Positions 1 to 8,977 are shown, counted from the first letter of the stretch. The stretch: DNA of 64,000 bases from Pseudoalteromonas rubra (GCF_005887115.1 NZ_PNCJ01000005.1:620001-684000); one strand, 5' to 3'. Program-made: numbers and translations. The notes: a model not told the origin generated them from the sequence alone.

Positions 1-446
1 TAGTTTTCTATGCCGCAGTTTTTGATGAGGAATTGCTGAGTTTCCAGCCAGTCGACATATTCTTCCTCATATTCAAGAATATCCTCCAGCAATTCACGAC
101 TGACATAGTCCTGCTCTTTTTCACATAGCTCAATTGCACTGCGTAATACAGGCAACTGCTCCATTTCAAATGCCATATCGCAACTGAGCATTTCTTCTGT
201 ATGTTCACCAATGCGAAGCTTTTCGAGGTGTTGTAGATTTGGCAGGCCTTCTAAAAATAAGATCCGCTCGATTAAGTCATCGGCCTGCTTCATGTCTTTT
301 ATTGATTTCTTATAAGCTTTCTCGTTCAGCTCCTCAATGCCCCAGTTTTTCCACATGCGTGCATGCAGGAAGTACTGGTTAATGGACGTCAGCTCGAGTG
401 TTAAAACCTGATTTAGTGCTGCTATTACTTGCTTGCTACCCTGCAT
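1..446 (-). CDS. bfr: Bacterioferritin subunit, haem-binding type, C-terminus cut by window edge
   Basis: The protein reads from an ATG at 446, preceded by an AGGGGG ribosome site, and runs off the window start after about 148 codons; the family is usually near 158 residues, so only a short tail is missing. The match to bacterioferritin is clear: INQYFLHARM near residue 22, IERILFLEGLPNLQ near 59, YVSRELL near 114. Bacterioferritins form 24-mer cytoplasmic shells that oxidise and store iron and bind haem between subunits. Met52, the haem ligand position, is present. Ferroxidase positions Glu18, Glu94 and Glu127 are kept, but the equivalents of Glu51, His54 and His130 read Asp, Gln and Tyr. 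This suggests a subunit that binds haem but lacks a working diiron site, as in heteromeric bacterioferritins with two subunit types. A partner subunit would lie outside the window. Confidence 0.93.
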   Translation of the reverse strand, partial: MQGSKQVIAALNQVLTLELTSINQYFLHARMWKNWGIEELNEKAYKKSIKDMKQADDLIERILFLEGLPNLQHLEKLRIGEHTEEMLSCDMAFEMEQLPVLRSAIELCEKEQDYVSRELLEDILEYEEEYVDWLETQQFLIKNCGIEN

Positions 447-748
447 AGGGCCCCCTCAATAAGGAATAGTTAGACGCTCTATAACCCTAGAACAAAATTG
501 CAACTTAGCAAGACCGATTAAAACTAATAAATTTCTTAATATATCCTTTTAAAATAAACAACTTATAAGCTTAGTAAGAACAATTTTCATTGCGAATAAC
601 AGTCTTCATATGAGTACTTCATTTTGACAAATCCCGGCTATTACATCGAGCTCAGATGAGTTGCTACTCTAGATTGTATGAACACAGCGATAACACCAAG
701 TCATCAGCGCCTCAGCCTGTTTAAATTTAACGAAAAAAGCTTAACGGC
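447..748. other. Intergenic region between bfr and the norR 3' end
   Basis: This stretch lies upstream of the minus-strand bacterioferritin gene and downstream of the minus-strand norR gene. It is AT-rich. I see no convincing promoter with a good spacer, no strong terminator hairpin and no small gene in it. Confidence 0.5.
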
Positions 749-2371
749 TTAGTTGAGCGTTTTCACCGTTTTGATGCCCAAACGTTTTGCAAGGCGCACC
801 AGGTTAGCCCGATCAACGGCTAATTCACGTGCCGTTGCAGCCCAGTTGAGGTCATTGGCTTTTAGTCTGGTTATGATCAGTTGTTTCTGAAATGACTCAG
901 TCGCCGCCTTTAACGTTTGTTCTTCAGACAGTTGCAGAGATGCTCCCTCGTTACTGACGTTGTCTGGGTCTGATGAGCCACTCTCACGCTGCACACCATG
1001 CACAACATCGACCAGCACGATATCCTGATCCCAGGCTGCGTGCTTCGCTTTCAATGCAGCACGACTCAGCACATGTTCCAGTTCACGTACATTGCCCGGC
1101 CAGTCATGCTGATTAAGTTGATTCATAAAAGCATCAGACAAAACCAGCTGACGCACACCCAGCTTTTTGCGGAGTTGTTCAACAAAAAAGCCGGCAAGCG
1201 ATACGATATCCTGCGTCCGCTCTCTTAATGGAGGAACCTGAATTGGAAACACACTTAAACGATGATAAAGGTCGGCCCGAAAGCGCCCCATCTCAACCTC
1301 CTGGCACAAGTTTCGGTTTGTCGCAGCCACGATCCTAACATCCACATAGTGTGGCTTGTCTGTACCAACCGGCTGGATTTCACCACTTTGTAACGCCCTG
1401 AGTAATTTACTTTGCATACTTAAGGGGAGTTCGCCAATTTCATCAAGAAACAAGGTGCCGCCATGGGCGACCAGAAACTTACCTTCCCGGTGCCTGTCAG
1501 CGCCGGTAAATGCGCCTTTGCGATGACCAAAAAACTCACTCTCAGCCAGGTTTTCGCTCAAAGAGGCACAGTTAACCTGCACAAATGGCCCTTGAGCGCG
1601 CGACGAATGTTCATGAATACGCCGTGCAACCAGCTCCTTACCTGTGCCTGTTTCTCCCTGAATGAGTACGCTTAACTCTGAGTTAGCAACTAAATCGATG
1701 TCCTGTTTAAGTCGCTGCATAACTGCACTCTCACCCACCATAGTATAATTTTGATGGCTGATCTCTCTGAGCATTGCCATGCCATGACGAGCCCGCTCGG
1801 CTAACGAGGACAGGGTCAATGCCGTTGCAAAATGTGCAGCTACTAAAGACTGCAACATACCTAACATAGGCACTGCGACTTGCTCAAATGCACTCGGGGT
1901 GAGGCTGTCAAAGGTGACCATACCAAGCAAATTGTCTCCCTGATAAAGCGAAAACCCCATACAGGCGTGTACAGGCAAAGTGCCGGCTCTGGCCATCAGT
2001 AAACCATCATAGGGATCTGGCAACTGACAATCCGCTGCAAAAACCTGCGGCTGGTTAGCCGTTGCTATTGCGGCCAGCCTTGGGTGATCTTCGATTACAA
2101 ATCGCCTGCCCATGGCTTCGGGCGCGAGACCTGAGCATGCCAGTGGATAAGCCACGCCTTGCTCACACCGCAACACCGCGGTGGCATCTGCCGTTATAAT
2201 ACTCTGGAGCGCGAGGACAAGCGACTGACTAAAGGCTCCTAAATCCCCCTCATCCAGCCTGGGAAGTTGGTGGGTCAGTTCGGAACTGATACCGAGTAAG
2301 TGTGATAGCGTTCTCTGATCCAAGTCAAAATGACCTATAAAAGTTTTTGCGACTTCAACAGTATAGGTCAT
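749..2371 (-). CDS. norR: NorR, nitric-oxide-sensing sigma54 activator
   Basis: This 540-residue protein has the three-domain plan of NorR. An N-terminal GAF domain (about 35-185) includes the conserved stretch LPDPYDGL near 117; in the family this domain holds a mononuclear iron that binds NO. A central AAA+ ATPase follows, with Walker A GETGTGKE at 239, the sigma54-contact loop GAFTGA at 286 and Walker [12 protein letters not shown]-terminal Fis-type helix-turn-helix ends the protein ([23 protein letters not shown]). On binding NO, NorR family proteins activate sigma54 promoters of NO-detoxifying genes. The ATG at 2371 fits because the first residues TYTVEV align with the usual family start. 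The gene is divergent from nnrS/hmp, and two of the three NorR-type sites lie inside its first 17 codons while the third overlaps its start codon. Confidence 0.93.
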   Translation of the reverse strand: MTYTVEVAKTFIGHFDLDQRTLSHLLGISSELTHQLPRLDEGDLGAFSQSLVLALQSIITADATAVLRCEQGVAYPLACSGLAPEAMGRRFVIEDHPRLAAIATANQPQVFAADCQLPDPYDGLLMARAGTLPVHACMGFSLYQGDNLLGMVTFDSLTPSAFEQVAVPMLGMLQSLVAAHFATALTLSSLAERARHGMAMLREISHQNYTMVGESAVMQRLKQDIDLVANSELSVLIQGETGTGKELVARRIHEHSSRAQGPFVQVNCASLSENLAESEFFGHRKGAFTGADRHREGKFLVAHGGTLFLDEIGELPLSMQSKLLRALQSGEIQPVGTDKPHYVDVRIVAATNRNLCQEVEMGRFRADLYHRLSVFPIQVPPLRERTQDIVSLAGFFVEQLRKKLGVRQLVLSDAFMNQLNQHDWPGNVRELEHVLSRAALKAKHAAWDQDIVLVDVVHGVQRESGSSDPDNVSNEGASLQLSEEQTLKAATESFQKQLIITRLKANDLNWAATARELAVDRANLVRLAKRLGIKTVKTLN

Positions 2372-2377
2372 TTTGAC
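2324..2377. promoter_or_regulatory. Three NorR-type enhancer sites (GT-N7-AC)
   Basis: Three matches to the NorR core GT-N7-AC lie in a row: GTCAAAATGAC at 2324-2334, GTTTTTGCGAC at 2343-2353 and GTCATTTTGAC at 2367-2377. The outer two are near-perfect palindromes (GTCA-N3-TGAC) and sit in longer 18-bp arms that are inverted copies of each other. NorR is known to need three such sites upstream of its sigma54 promoter. The sites lie about 55-110 bp upstream of the sigma54 promoter at 2431, with centres spaced 19 and 24 bp. The last site overlaps the norR start codon, so NorR could also affect its own expression. Confidence 0.8.
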
Positions 2378-2430
2378 TTACCCACACAACTAAAAACACT
2401 TATCCTATTGTTTTTTAATGAAATTAATAT

Positions 2431-2445
2431 TGGCATATTTTGTGC
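2431..2445 (+). promoter_or_regulatory. Sigma54 promoter for the nnrS-hmp operon
   Basis: TGGCATATTTTGTGC carries the -24 GG (2432-2433) and the -12 GC (2444-2445) separated by exactly 10 bases, the invariant sigma54 spacing. Transcription would start near 2456, about 45 bp before the first gene. The NorR sites lie just upstream, which fits an NO-activated promoter. Confidence 0.8.
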
Positions 2446-2501
2446 CCTTATAAGTACCTCTGTATTAGTTAGTTCAAATCACTGAGCTTAGAAGGGTAAC
2501 T

Positions 2502-2726
2502 ATGAAACACTATCGCCGTGCACTTCCTTATGCCAACCAATGTCTGCTATTGAGCCTGATTGGCTTTATGCTTGCCATTATGGCCAGCTATAGCTTTGAC
2601 CAATACTTGTCCTTGTCGACACAAATTGCGGCACACATCAGCACCATTATTTTCGCAACAACCCTTAAAGTGAGCTACGTCGTTCGCTGCTTTTGCCAAT
2701 ATAACCTTGGTCAGGAGGTACGCTGA
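2502..2726 (+). CDS. Small inner-membrane protein upstream of nnrS
   Basis: This 74-residue protein is the first gene after the sigma54 promoter. It has two predicted membrane helices (about 13-30 and 41-60) and charged ends (MKHYRR at the start, GQEVR at the end). Its stop codon overlaps the nnrS start (TGATG), so the two are translationally coupled. I do not recognise the family. Position alone suggests a role with NnrS in NO or metal stress; no catalytic or metal motif beyond two cysteines in VRCFCQY is visible. Confidence 0.75.
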   Translation: MKHYRRALPYANQCLLLSLIGFMLAIMASYSFDQYLSLSTQIAAHISTIIFATTLKVSYVVRCFCQYNLGQEVR

Positions 2727-3943
2727 TGAACTTGCTTAATCTGGAAGAGCCCGTGCAGCATTCAGCAAAATGGTATCAACTTAAACATGCGCCATTACTC
2801 ATGCTGGCATTCCGGCCCTTATTTTTACTTGGCAGCCTATGGGCGTGTGTGGCGATGATCGCCTGGTTTGCAATTCTGAGTGGTTATCTGAGTTGGCCAG
2901 GCGCTTTTCCGGCGACGCTCTGGCATGCTCATGAGATGCTGTTTGGCTTTGCCAGCGCAATCGCCATCGGCTTTCTATTTACCGCAGCCAAGAACTGGAC
3001 TGGTGTCAGCACGCTAAATAGCTGGCCTTTACTGGGATTATGCGTAGTGTGGGCCAGCGCCAGGGTGGTTGGGATCTGGTCTGCACACCCTCTGCTATGG
3101 CTCATTGTCTTTCAGGGTTTATTTTGGTTGATCAGTATCTGTCACTTTACCTGGGTTGTCATGCAGGCCCATAACAGTAAAAATTACTTGTTTGTACCTG
3201 TACTTGCACTTTTGGCGACCCTGAATATGGTGTTTATCGTGGTACTGGACCAACATGCGTATGAACTGGCAGGCCAGCTCAGCCAGATGGCAGTACTCGG
3301 CTTTACGCTGTTGATCAGTATACTGGGCGGTCGCGTTGTGCCTTTCTTTATATCCCGCGGTCTGGGGCTATCACATCAACAGCACACTCCCCGACTGGAC
3401 AAGGCACTATTACTTGTCTCAGTACTTGGAATGTGTGGATTTTTTGCTCACCACTTTCTTCAACAACCCATAGTCCCCGGGTACCTTTTGGTACTGGCGG
3501 GCTTACTGCATATAGTGCGTGCAAGTTTTTGGTTTCAGGCACGCGTGTTTACCGTGCCCTTGTTATGGTCTTTATACTTGGCTTACCTGTCGATGGCGAC
3601 AGGTCTGATTGGCTTTGGTGCAGCCTATCTGGGTAGCAGCTGGATGGCCAAAGACGCACTACATTTGATCACCATAGGTGGTATGGGCATGATGATCCTG
3701 GCCATGATGGCGCGGGTAGCACTGGGTCATACGGCCCGCCCTTTAACGCCTCACCCACTCATTTCTGTCGCTTTTATCCTGTGCCTGCTCAGCGCCCTGA
3801 TCAGAAGTCTGTTGCCTGCGTATGTCGGCCCGCATCTGGCCTGGCAAATTAGCGCACTAACCTGGTCAACCAGCTTCGCACTGTTCGCCTTTATTTATGC
3901 ACCCATACTGGTGCGAAAACGTCTGGACGGGCGCCGCGGTTAA
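2726..3943 (+). CDS. nnrS: NnrS family haem/copper membrane protein
   Basis: The 405-residue product is almost entirely hydrophobic helices, about twelve, as in NnrS. Family-typical features include AFRPLFLLGSLWA near the start, LWHAHEMLFGFASAIAIGF near 65-83 and the later stretch ITIGGMGMMILAMMARVALGHT. NnrS is an inner-membrane protein reported to bind haem and copper and to protect cells during NO stress; its exact chemistry is unsettled. It is expressed under NO regulators in many proteobacteria, and here it lies between a small membrane protein and hmp behind NorR-type sites. The start codon overlaps the previous stop. Confidence 0.92.
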   Translation: MNLLNLEEPVQHSAKWYQLKHAPLLMLAFRPLFLLGSLWACVAMIAWFAILSGYLSWPGAFPATLWHAHEMLFGFASAIAIGFLFTAAKNWTGVSTLNSWPLLGLCVVWASARVVGIWSAHPLLWLIVFQGLFWLISICHFTWVVMQAHNSKNYLFVPVLALLATLNMVFIVVLDQHAYELAGQLSQMAVLGFTLLISILGGRVVPFFISRGLGLSHQQHTPRLDKALLLVSVLGMCGFFAHHFLQQPIVPGYLLVLAGLLHIVRASFWFQARVFTVPLLWSLYLAYLSMATGLIGFGAAYLGSSWMAKDALHLITIGGMGMMILAMMARVALGHTARPLTPHPLISVAFILCLLSALIRSLLPAYVGPHLAWQISALTWSTSFALFAFIYAPILVRKRLDGRRG

Positions 3944-4025
3944 TACCTTGAATTTTCGTGCTTTTCACGCCATCTGGCGTCATTTTTACCGCTTCTGAAT
4001 GAGGCGGCACCATTAGGAGTTTTTT

Positions 4026-5204
4026 ATGCTTTCTCAACGAACAATCACCCTGATTAAACAATCTATGCCACTGCTGGCCGATGCCGGAGTTGAAGTCACT
4101 GAGCATTTTTATCAGCGTATGTTCGCTCATAACCCTGAATTACTTGATGTCTTTAATCTCAGTAATCAACGCTCGGGCAAACAGCAGTTCGCCCTGTTCA
4201 ATGCACTGGCGGCCTACGCAACCTATATCGATCAGCCCGAAGTACTGACCAGTGCCATAGCCCGGATCAATCACAAGCATGCCAGTTTGGGGATTGCGCC
4301 ACATCACTATCCCATTGTCGGAGAACACCTGCTTGCAACCTTACGAGAAAAGTTCCCTGAGCAATTCAATACCGACATAGAAAAAGCCTGGGCTGAGGCC
4401 TACGCCTTCCTTGCTGATCTGTTTATTACACAAGAGGAAGGTATCTATCAACAGGCCGAGCAACTGCGAGGCGGCTGGCGGGGTACACGTCGTTTCTATA
4501 TCAGCAAAATTGTAACGGAATCAGAGCTGGTAAAAAGCTTTTATCTGGCTCCGTGCGATGAGCAGGCTGTAATGCCTTATCAGGCAGGACAATACCTGGC
4601 TATTTGTTGTTCCATTCCAGCAGAGCGTCATCAACAGATCCGCCAGTATTCCCTGTCTCACGCGTCAAATAGCCGCACTTATCGTATCAGTGTTAAACGA
4701 GACAACCTGGTATCAGGTTATCTGCACTCGCTGCCTGAAGGTGCTGAACTCGACATTATGCCTGTGGCAGGAGATTTCGTACTAAAACAAACTGATATAC
4801 CTAAGGTACTGATCAGTGCCGGGGTGGGTATCACTCCCATGATGGCTATGCTGCACACGCTGGCTGAGCGCAATTTCTCCGGGGAACTGCATTTCCTGCA
4901 TGCTTGTCGCTCTCCCTCGCAACTGAGTTTTAGCAATGAACTTGCGCAGGCTGCCAGTAGTCTGCCCGCTCTGACAACCTGGACCTGGATTGAAGAAGGG
5001 GCTACCGGTGCAACCTCAGAAAAACCCAACACAGGACGCATGCGGTTAGCGCCGCTGAGTACCTCTCTGCCGCTTGGAAGAGGTGAGTTCTACCTATGCG
5101 GACCGACGCCGTTTATGGCTAATATCAAGCAACAATTGCTCGCTCTGGGGGTAGACGAATCACGTATTTTGTATGAAGTATTTGGTCCTCATGAGAACCT
5201 GTAA
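4026..5204 (+). CDS. hmp: Flavohaemoglobin, nitric oxide dioxygenase
   Basis: The 392-residue protein matches the usual flavohaemoglobin length. The N-terminal globin domain has Tyr29, Gln53 and proximal His85 (INHKHASLGI) at the classical positions. A ferredoxin-reductase-like FAD domain follows (RQYSLSHAS near 203) and then an NAD domain (SAGVGITPMMAML near 265, YLCGPTPFM near 358). Hmp uses NADPH/NADH and O2 to convert NO to nitrate in the cytoplasm. An AGGAG site sits eight bases before the ATG. It lies 82 bp after nnrS and is probably co-transcribed from the NorR/sigma54 promoter. Confidence 0.95.
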   Translation: MLSQRTITLIKQSMPLLADAGVEVTEHFYQRMFAHNPELLDVFNLSNQRSGKQQFALFNALAAYATYIDQPEVLTSAIARINHKHASLGIAPHHYPIVGEHLLATLREKFPEQFNTDIEKAWAEAYAFLADLFITQEEGIYQQAEQLRGGWRGTRRFYISKIVTESELVKSFYLAPCDEQAVMPYQAGQYLAICCSIPAERHQQIRQYSLSHASNSRTYRISVKRDNLVSGYLHSLPEGAELDIMPVAGDFVLKQTDIPKVLISAGVGITPMMAMLHTLAERNFSGELHFLHACRSPSQLSFSNELAQAASSLPALTTWTWIEEGATGATSEKPNTGRMRLAPLSTSLPLGRGEFYLCGPTPFMANIKQQLLALGVDESRILYEVFGPHENL

Positions 5205-5288
5205 TATCGACTAAAAAGTCTGATAATATGGAGTCATTTGGGTTGTTTACACTAGGCAACCCTGATTGACAGCAAAAGGAGCCCTTCT

Positions 5289-5768
5289 ATGAGTAATTCT
5301 TTACAATTCAGTATGCCAGCCAAAGTATTGGTTGTTTGCATGGGCAATATTTGCCGCTCTCCAACCATGGAAGGTGTATTGAAACAAACTGCTGCCCAGC
5401 AAGGACTAAACCTGGAGCTCGACTCAGCGGGCACCATCGCTTATCATCAGGGTAACCCACCTGACAGACGCAGCGCAGCGGCGGCCCATAAACGTGGTTA
5501 TGACTTATCATCTATTAAAGCAAGACAGATTCAACCACATGACTTTGAATACTTTGATTTAATTCTGTGTGCTGACAAGCAAAACCTGGCTGATCTTCAG
5601 TCCAGATGTCCCGAGCATTGCCTGCATAAACTGACGCTGTTTTTACGTTATGGCGAGCAGATACAAGACGAAGTGCCTGATCCTTACTATGGCGGCGATG
5701 AAGGGTTCGAATTAGTGTTAGATTTAGTAGAACAGGCTAGTATTGTTATTTCACGAAAGCTCTCATGA
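5289..5768 (+). CDS. Low-molecular-weight protein tyrosine phosphatase
   Basis: The P-loop CMGNICRS begins at Cys17 and gives the CX5R signature with Arg23 and the following Ser. The general-acid loop VPDPYYGG lies near residue 133. The length (159 residues) is typical. The enzyme removes phosphate from phosphotyrosine through a cysteinyl-phosphate intermediate. In capsule operons such proteins (Wzb type) act on a tyrosine kinase, but no kinase or polysaccharide genes are nearby, so the substrate is unknown. An AAAGGAG site supports the ATG at 5289. The upstream gap (5205-5288) separates it from hmp, so it may have its own promoter. Confidence 0.9.
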   Translation: MSNSLQFSMPAKVLVVCMGNICRSPTMEGVLKQTAAQQGLNLELDSAGTIAYHQGNPPDRRSAAAAHKRGYDLSSIKARQIQPHDFEYFDLILCADKQNLADLQSRCPEHCLHKLTLFLRYGEQIQDEVPDPYYGGDEGFELVLDLVEQASIVISRKLS

Positions 5769-5771
5769 CCT

Positions 5772-5807
5772 AATCAGGGCGACGTGATTAATCATATCGC
5801 CCTGATT
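5772..5807. terminator. Inverted repeat between convergent genes
   Basis: AATCAGGGCGA at 5772 and TCGCCCTGATT ending at 5807 are perfect 11-bp complementary arms. The 14-base loop contains a further small palindrome GATTAATC. It lies immediately after the phosphatase stop and before the 3' end of the convergent gene. No clear T-run follows on either strand, so terminator function is likely but not certain. Confidence 0.5.
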
Positions 5808-5884
5808 AATAACAAGACCCAGCAAGTATTATATGTATATGAGTTAACACTCAACAATGACTTGCCGTGTATCCATATAGATGG

Positions 5885-6844
5885 TTATGGCTCAGGTTCA
5901 CAAAATTCGCTGTATAGACAACCACTATCCCAAAATCTCTCTACTGTAGGAGTCTCAGATACTTTGACAAAAAGATGGTTCGAAATATTAATATTTAGGT
6001 GATCAAGCATCACGTAGCCATTTTTCAAGAGTGTTTTCTTGGTTTGAGACACCTTGATGGTAATCGACTCGTTGCTAACCAGATCACGGAATGCATCTCT
6101 GACCTTTACGGCATAGTCCACACCATTAAATACATAGGTATTTTTTGGCAGATAGCGATCCAGGCCGAAAAGTACATCTTCATAACCATAAAGTCGAGTA
6201 TTCAAAGCGGAAATAACACCATTTTCTAGTTCACGCTCAGCCAGGTCTTCAACTTTATTTGTGACCAGCCAGTTAAATCCGGGAATAATGTCCAGAATCG
6301 AATCAAAGTCGACAGAAGAACGAACGTCAAAGTTGCTATTTGCCACTAGGTTAGTCAACTTGCCAGTGTATGGGTTGTATTTACCTGTGAGCGTTAGCTT
6401 ATTACTGCTCAAAGAGATACTACCTCTGGCATACCAACTACGTTTCAAACCGACATGGCTGGAAACCGAGATGTTGCCAACCTTTGCCTGGATAGTGCCG
6501 TCAGGCAAGCCTGTGAGCTTTATTTCTAAATCGCCGATCACATCAAATCGATAAGACGTAATTGACGCTTTGCCATTAATTTTCTCTTGAATACTATCCC
6601 TGACTTTTTGAGACAGGTCCCTTTCATAACGATGCAGCATACTTACTTTATCAGTAATCTTTTTAACTTCTGCATTTCTTATTGATTTGCTGTAATTTCT
6701 GCCAGCATTTTTATAAGTGACAGTTGCAGTCGATTTCCAGCCACCCGCAGCTATTCGCTCTTTGTAAGTAGCAAAAGACGAGAAACTCATAAAGGTAGCA
6801 ACGACACCGATACCCAGTGCAATTGTTGACGTTCTGATATTCAT
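5885..6844 (-). CDS. Secreted protein of unknown function
   Basis: The 319-residue product starts with a clear signal peptide (about residues 1-25, ending SFSSFA). The mature part is rich in beta-forming stretches and basic residues, with repeated patterns such as KLTGLPDGTIQAKVGNISVSS and GKLTNLVANSNFDVRSS. Two cysteines in the last ten residues or so (SGCLYSEFC) could form a disulphide. I do not recognise the family. AAGGA lies upstream of the ATG. It is transcribed alone, convergent with the phosphatase gene. Confidence 0.75.
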   Translation of the reverse strand: MNIRTSTIALGIGVVATFMSFSSFATYKERIAAGGWKSTATVTYKNAGRNYSKSIRNAEVKKITDKVSMLHRYERDLSQKVRDSIQEKINGKASITSYRFDVIGDLEIKLTGLPDGTIQAKVGNISVSSHVGLKRSWYARGSISLSSNKLTLTGKYNPYTGKLTNLVANSNFDVRSSVDFDSILDIIPGFNWLVTNKVEDLAERELENGVISALNTRLYGYEDVLFGLDRYLPKNTYVFNGVDYAVKVRDAFRDLVSNESITIKVSQTKKTLLKNGYVMLDHLNINISNHLFVKVSETPTVERFWDSGCLYSEFCEPEP

Positions 6845-7381
6845 TTTTATTGATCCTTAATAATTAATGTGTCCAAAAGACCTGATTACGGTACACCACT
6901 AAATAATCAACAGCAACACAAAATATAAATTTAAAGCAAATTAATTTAACAAATGTTAATTAAACTACCCAAAATTACAACTTAATGACAACTAAGGCCG
7001 CTGTAATAGTCAAATAACACTGTTTTTATCATTCATAAGCATAACGGGGCTCTATCAATGCCATTGACGGTAACAAGTCGGAGCACACTGCCGCATGACA
7101 GACAAACCGCATCTTGTAATACTCGCTCTGCTATATTCGTAACTGTAGTAAACCCTAATCAGTACCTTATCTTCATAGCATTAGCATCGCGCGTTCTTTG
7201 GGCCAACCCCATTGAGCGAAATTGATTTAAATCAATGATTAATTTGGTAAAATAATTTCTCGCAACTGATTTGCGACACATCAAACGAAGCCCCGAATAG
7301 ACACAAAACCACTCCACAAATTACCTCTATTGAGTACACTGAGTACAGCCCTTAGCGTTAACTCTTTACAAGGAAACCGCC
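6845..7381. other. Divergent intergenic region with an FNR-type box
   Basis: This 537-bp gap separates the divergent secreted-protein gene and the deacetylase gene. The part near 6900-6970 is very AT-rich. Its one clear feature is the FNR/CRP-family palindrome at 7222-7235, listed separately. I see no small gene or structured RNA in it. Confidence 0.6.
7222..7235. promoter_or_regulatory. FNR/Anr-type binding site
   Basis: TTGATTTAAATCAA is an exact match to the FNR-family consensus TTGAT-N4-ATCAA and extends to a 16-bp perfect palindrome. It lies about 146 bp before the deacetylase start and nearly 380 bp from the divergent gene. FNR-family regulators (FNR/EtrA/Anr, and the NO-responsive DNR branch) use this site, so anaerobic or nitrogen-oxide control of the deacetylase is inferred. 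Confidence 0.6.
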
Positions 7382-8977
7382 ATGAAATTTCCCCTTTCAG
7401 CACTCACTTTCGGCATTATATCCAGCTTGTCTTTTTCTCATTTATCTTTTGCCCAAAACACCAAAGTTGAAGCTGCGCCTTTACCTTATGCTGACATTAC
7501 TCAAACTACGCGGACGCAAAACTACGACTATTCAGACAATCACCCCTGGAGTCAGATGCCGCCTGCTGCCCTGCGCCCCATTCAGGTGCCCCTGTTTGTG
7601 TCTATCGGGTTTGATGACAATGGTTCTAAAGAAGGAATGGACTGGATAACCGGCTATACACGCCACTTACAGAATGCGCTGGGAAGTAATAATACCGCCA
7701 CCTTTGACGGCGCACCTGTACGCTTTAGCTTTTTTAATACAGCTGCTTACATTCATTCATCCGCCAATGACCCTGTAGGAATAAAATATGCTTGGCGCAA
7801 TGCCTGGCTGGATGGACATGAAATTGGTAACCATACCTGGAGTCATCATGATGGTGGGCCAGATACCGGGAACTTTTCAGAGCAAATGTGGCAAGAAGAG
7901 ATCCTTGTAACACGCAGCTGGTTGAACAAGCCCTTCAACGCTAATGAGCTGGATAGTGCACCCGATGACGGCGCAGGCCCGGGGATCCCCATCAGCGATA
8001 TGACTGGGTTCAGAACTCCCTACCTTAACCATAACAATGCCCTGTTTGCTGTCTTGAAAGCGAACCAGTTTGTTTACGACACCAGTATCGAAGAAGGCTG
8101 GGGAGCACAATTCAACGGCACCAATAATCCGTGGCCTTATACTCTGGATAAAGGTACACCCACTAAACGAGTGGGAAAACCCGATGTTGGACATTTCGCT
8201 GGACTCTGGCAACTTCCAACCAATGTGTTAGAAAAACCGCAGGGCGGTAAGATGGTGGCCTTTGATACCAATATGTGGGTTGGTGGTGCCATGAGTAAAG
8301 AGCGGGTACTGGCAATACTTAAACACAACCTGCATTTACGCCTGCAAGGCAACAGAGCGCCATTGCTATTTGGTGCGCATGCCGACATATACGCCTCGGC
8401 CTATGACAGCGGCGACCGTGCTACCACATACCGTGAGCGTCAGGAAGCGATAGAAGAGTTCATTCAGTACGCGCTGCATCTCAGGGTACATGGTCAACCT
8501 GTAGTACGGATAGTTCCGTTTAAAGACATTGTGCAATGGATGAGAAATCCCACACCGCTGAATGATAGTAAAGTGGTGACCGTGCAAAACATTGGAGCAA
8601 GCCCCACCTACAGCACTGGCACAGTTTACTATAAAGGCGATCAGGTATACCACAATGGTCAGTACTATGAAGCAAAATGGTACGCTGACAGTGTACCTGG
8701 CACTCAGGAACCAGATTATGACCCCTGGAAACTCATAACTCGGGCTCAGGCAAAGAAGGTTCAACATCTGGGGGAAATTTCACCAGCAGGTGACACCTAC
8801 GGCGATGTTCCGATTGGCCCAAATGATGCTAAAACATTTTACTTTACTCCCGCAGTCGGTGCGCGCATTAGCCAAGTGATTATCAATGGCGTTAATGTGG
8901 GTCCCGTCAATGAGTATACATTCCAAGATATCAGTGCCAACCAGACAATTCGTGTCGAATTTGCCAAAGGCGAGTAA
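7382..8977 (+). CDS. Secreted CE4 polysaccharide (chitin-type) deacetylase with chitin-binding module
   Basis: A signal peptide (about 1-24, ending SFA) leads to a CE4 NodB-type domain with the metal/base motif SIGFDDNG near 73 and the zinc-ligand motif HEIGNHTWSH near 144. Residues about 405-440 look like a small CBM5/12 chitin-binding module with aromatic residues (YYKGDQVYHNGQYYEAKWY). The C-terminus (YTFQDISANQTIRVEF) resembles a small beta repeat seen on secreted proteins. CE4 enzymes remove N-acetyl groups from chitin or chitooligosaccharides. The motif reads FDDN rather than the common FDDG, as in some marine chitooligosaccharide deacetylases. AAGGA precedes the ATG. The substrate call is an inference from the binding module. 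Confidence 0.85.
   Translation: MKFPLSALTFGIISSLSFSHLSFAQNTKVEAAPLPYADITQTTRTQNYDYSDNHPWSQMPPAALRPIQVPLFVSIGFDDNGSKEGMDWITGYTRHLQNALGSNNTATFDGAPVRFSFFNTAAYIHSSANDPVGIKYAWRNAWLDGHEIGNHTWSHHDGGPDTGNFSEQMWQEEILVTRSWLNKPFNANELDSAPDDGAGPGIPISDMTGFRTPYLNHNNALFAVLKANQFVYDTSIEEGWGAQFNGTNNPWPYTLDKGTPTKRVGKPDVGHFAGLWQLPTNVLEKPQGGKMVAFDTNMWVGGAMSKERVLAILKHNLHLRLQGNRAPLLFGAHADIYASAYDSGDRATTYRERQEAIEEFIQYALHLRVHGQPVVRIVPFKDIVQWMRNPTPLNDSKVVTVQNIGASPTYSTGTVYYKGDQVYHNGQYYEAKWYADSVPGTQEPDYDPWKLITRAQAKKVQHLGEISPAGDTYGDVPIGPNDAKTFYFTPAVGARISQVIINGVNVGPVNEYTFQDISANQTIRVEFAKGE

Noticed and set aside
5240..5262. GGGTTG/CAACCC inverted repeat before the phosphatase gene
   Set aside because: Only six pairs with a long loop and no T-run; too weak to call a terminator or operator.
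8137..8767. Minus-strand open frames inside the deacetylase gene
   Set aside because: They are opposite a well-supported coding gene and look like composition artefacts.
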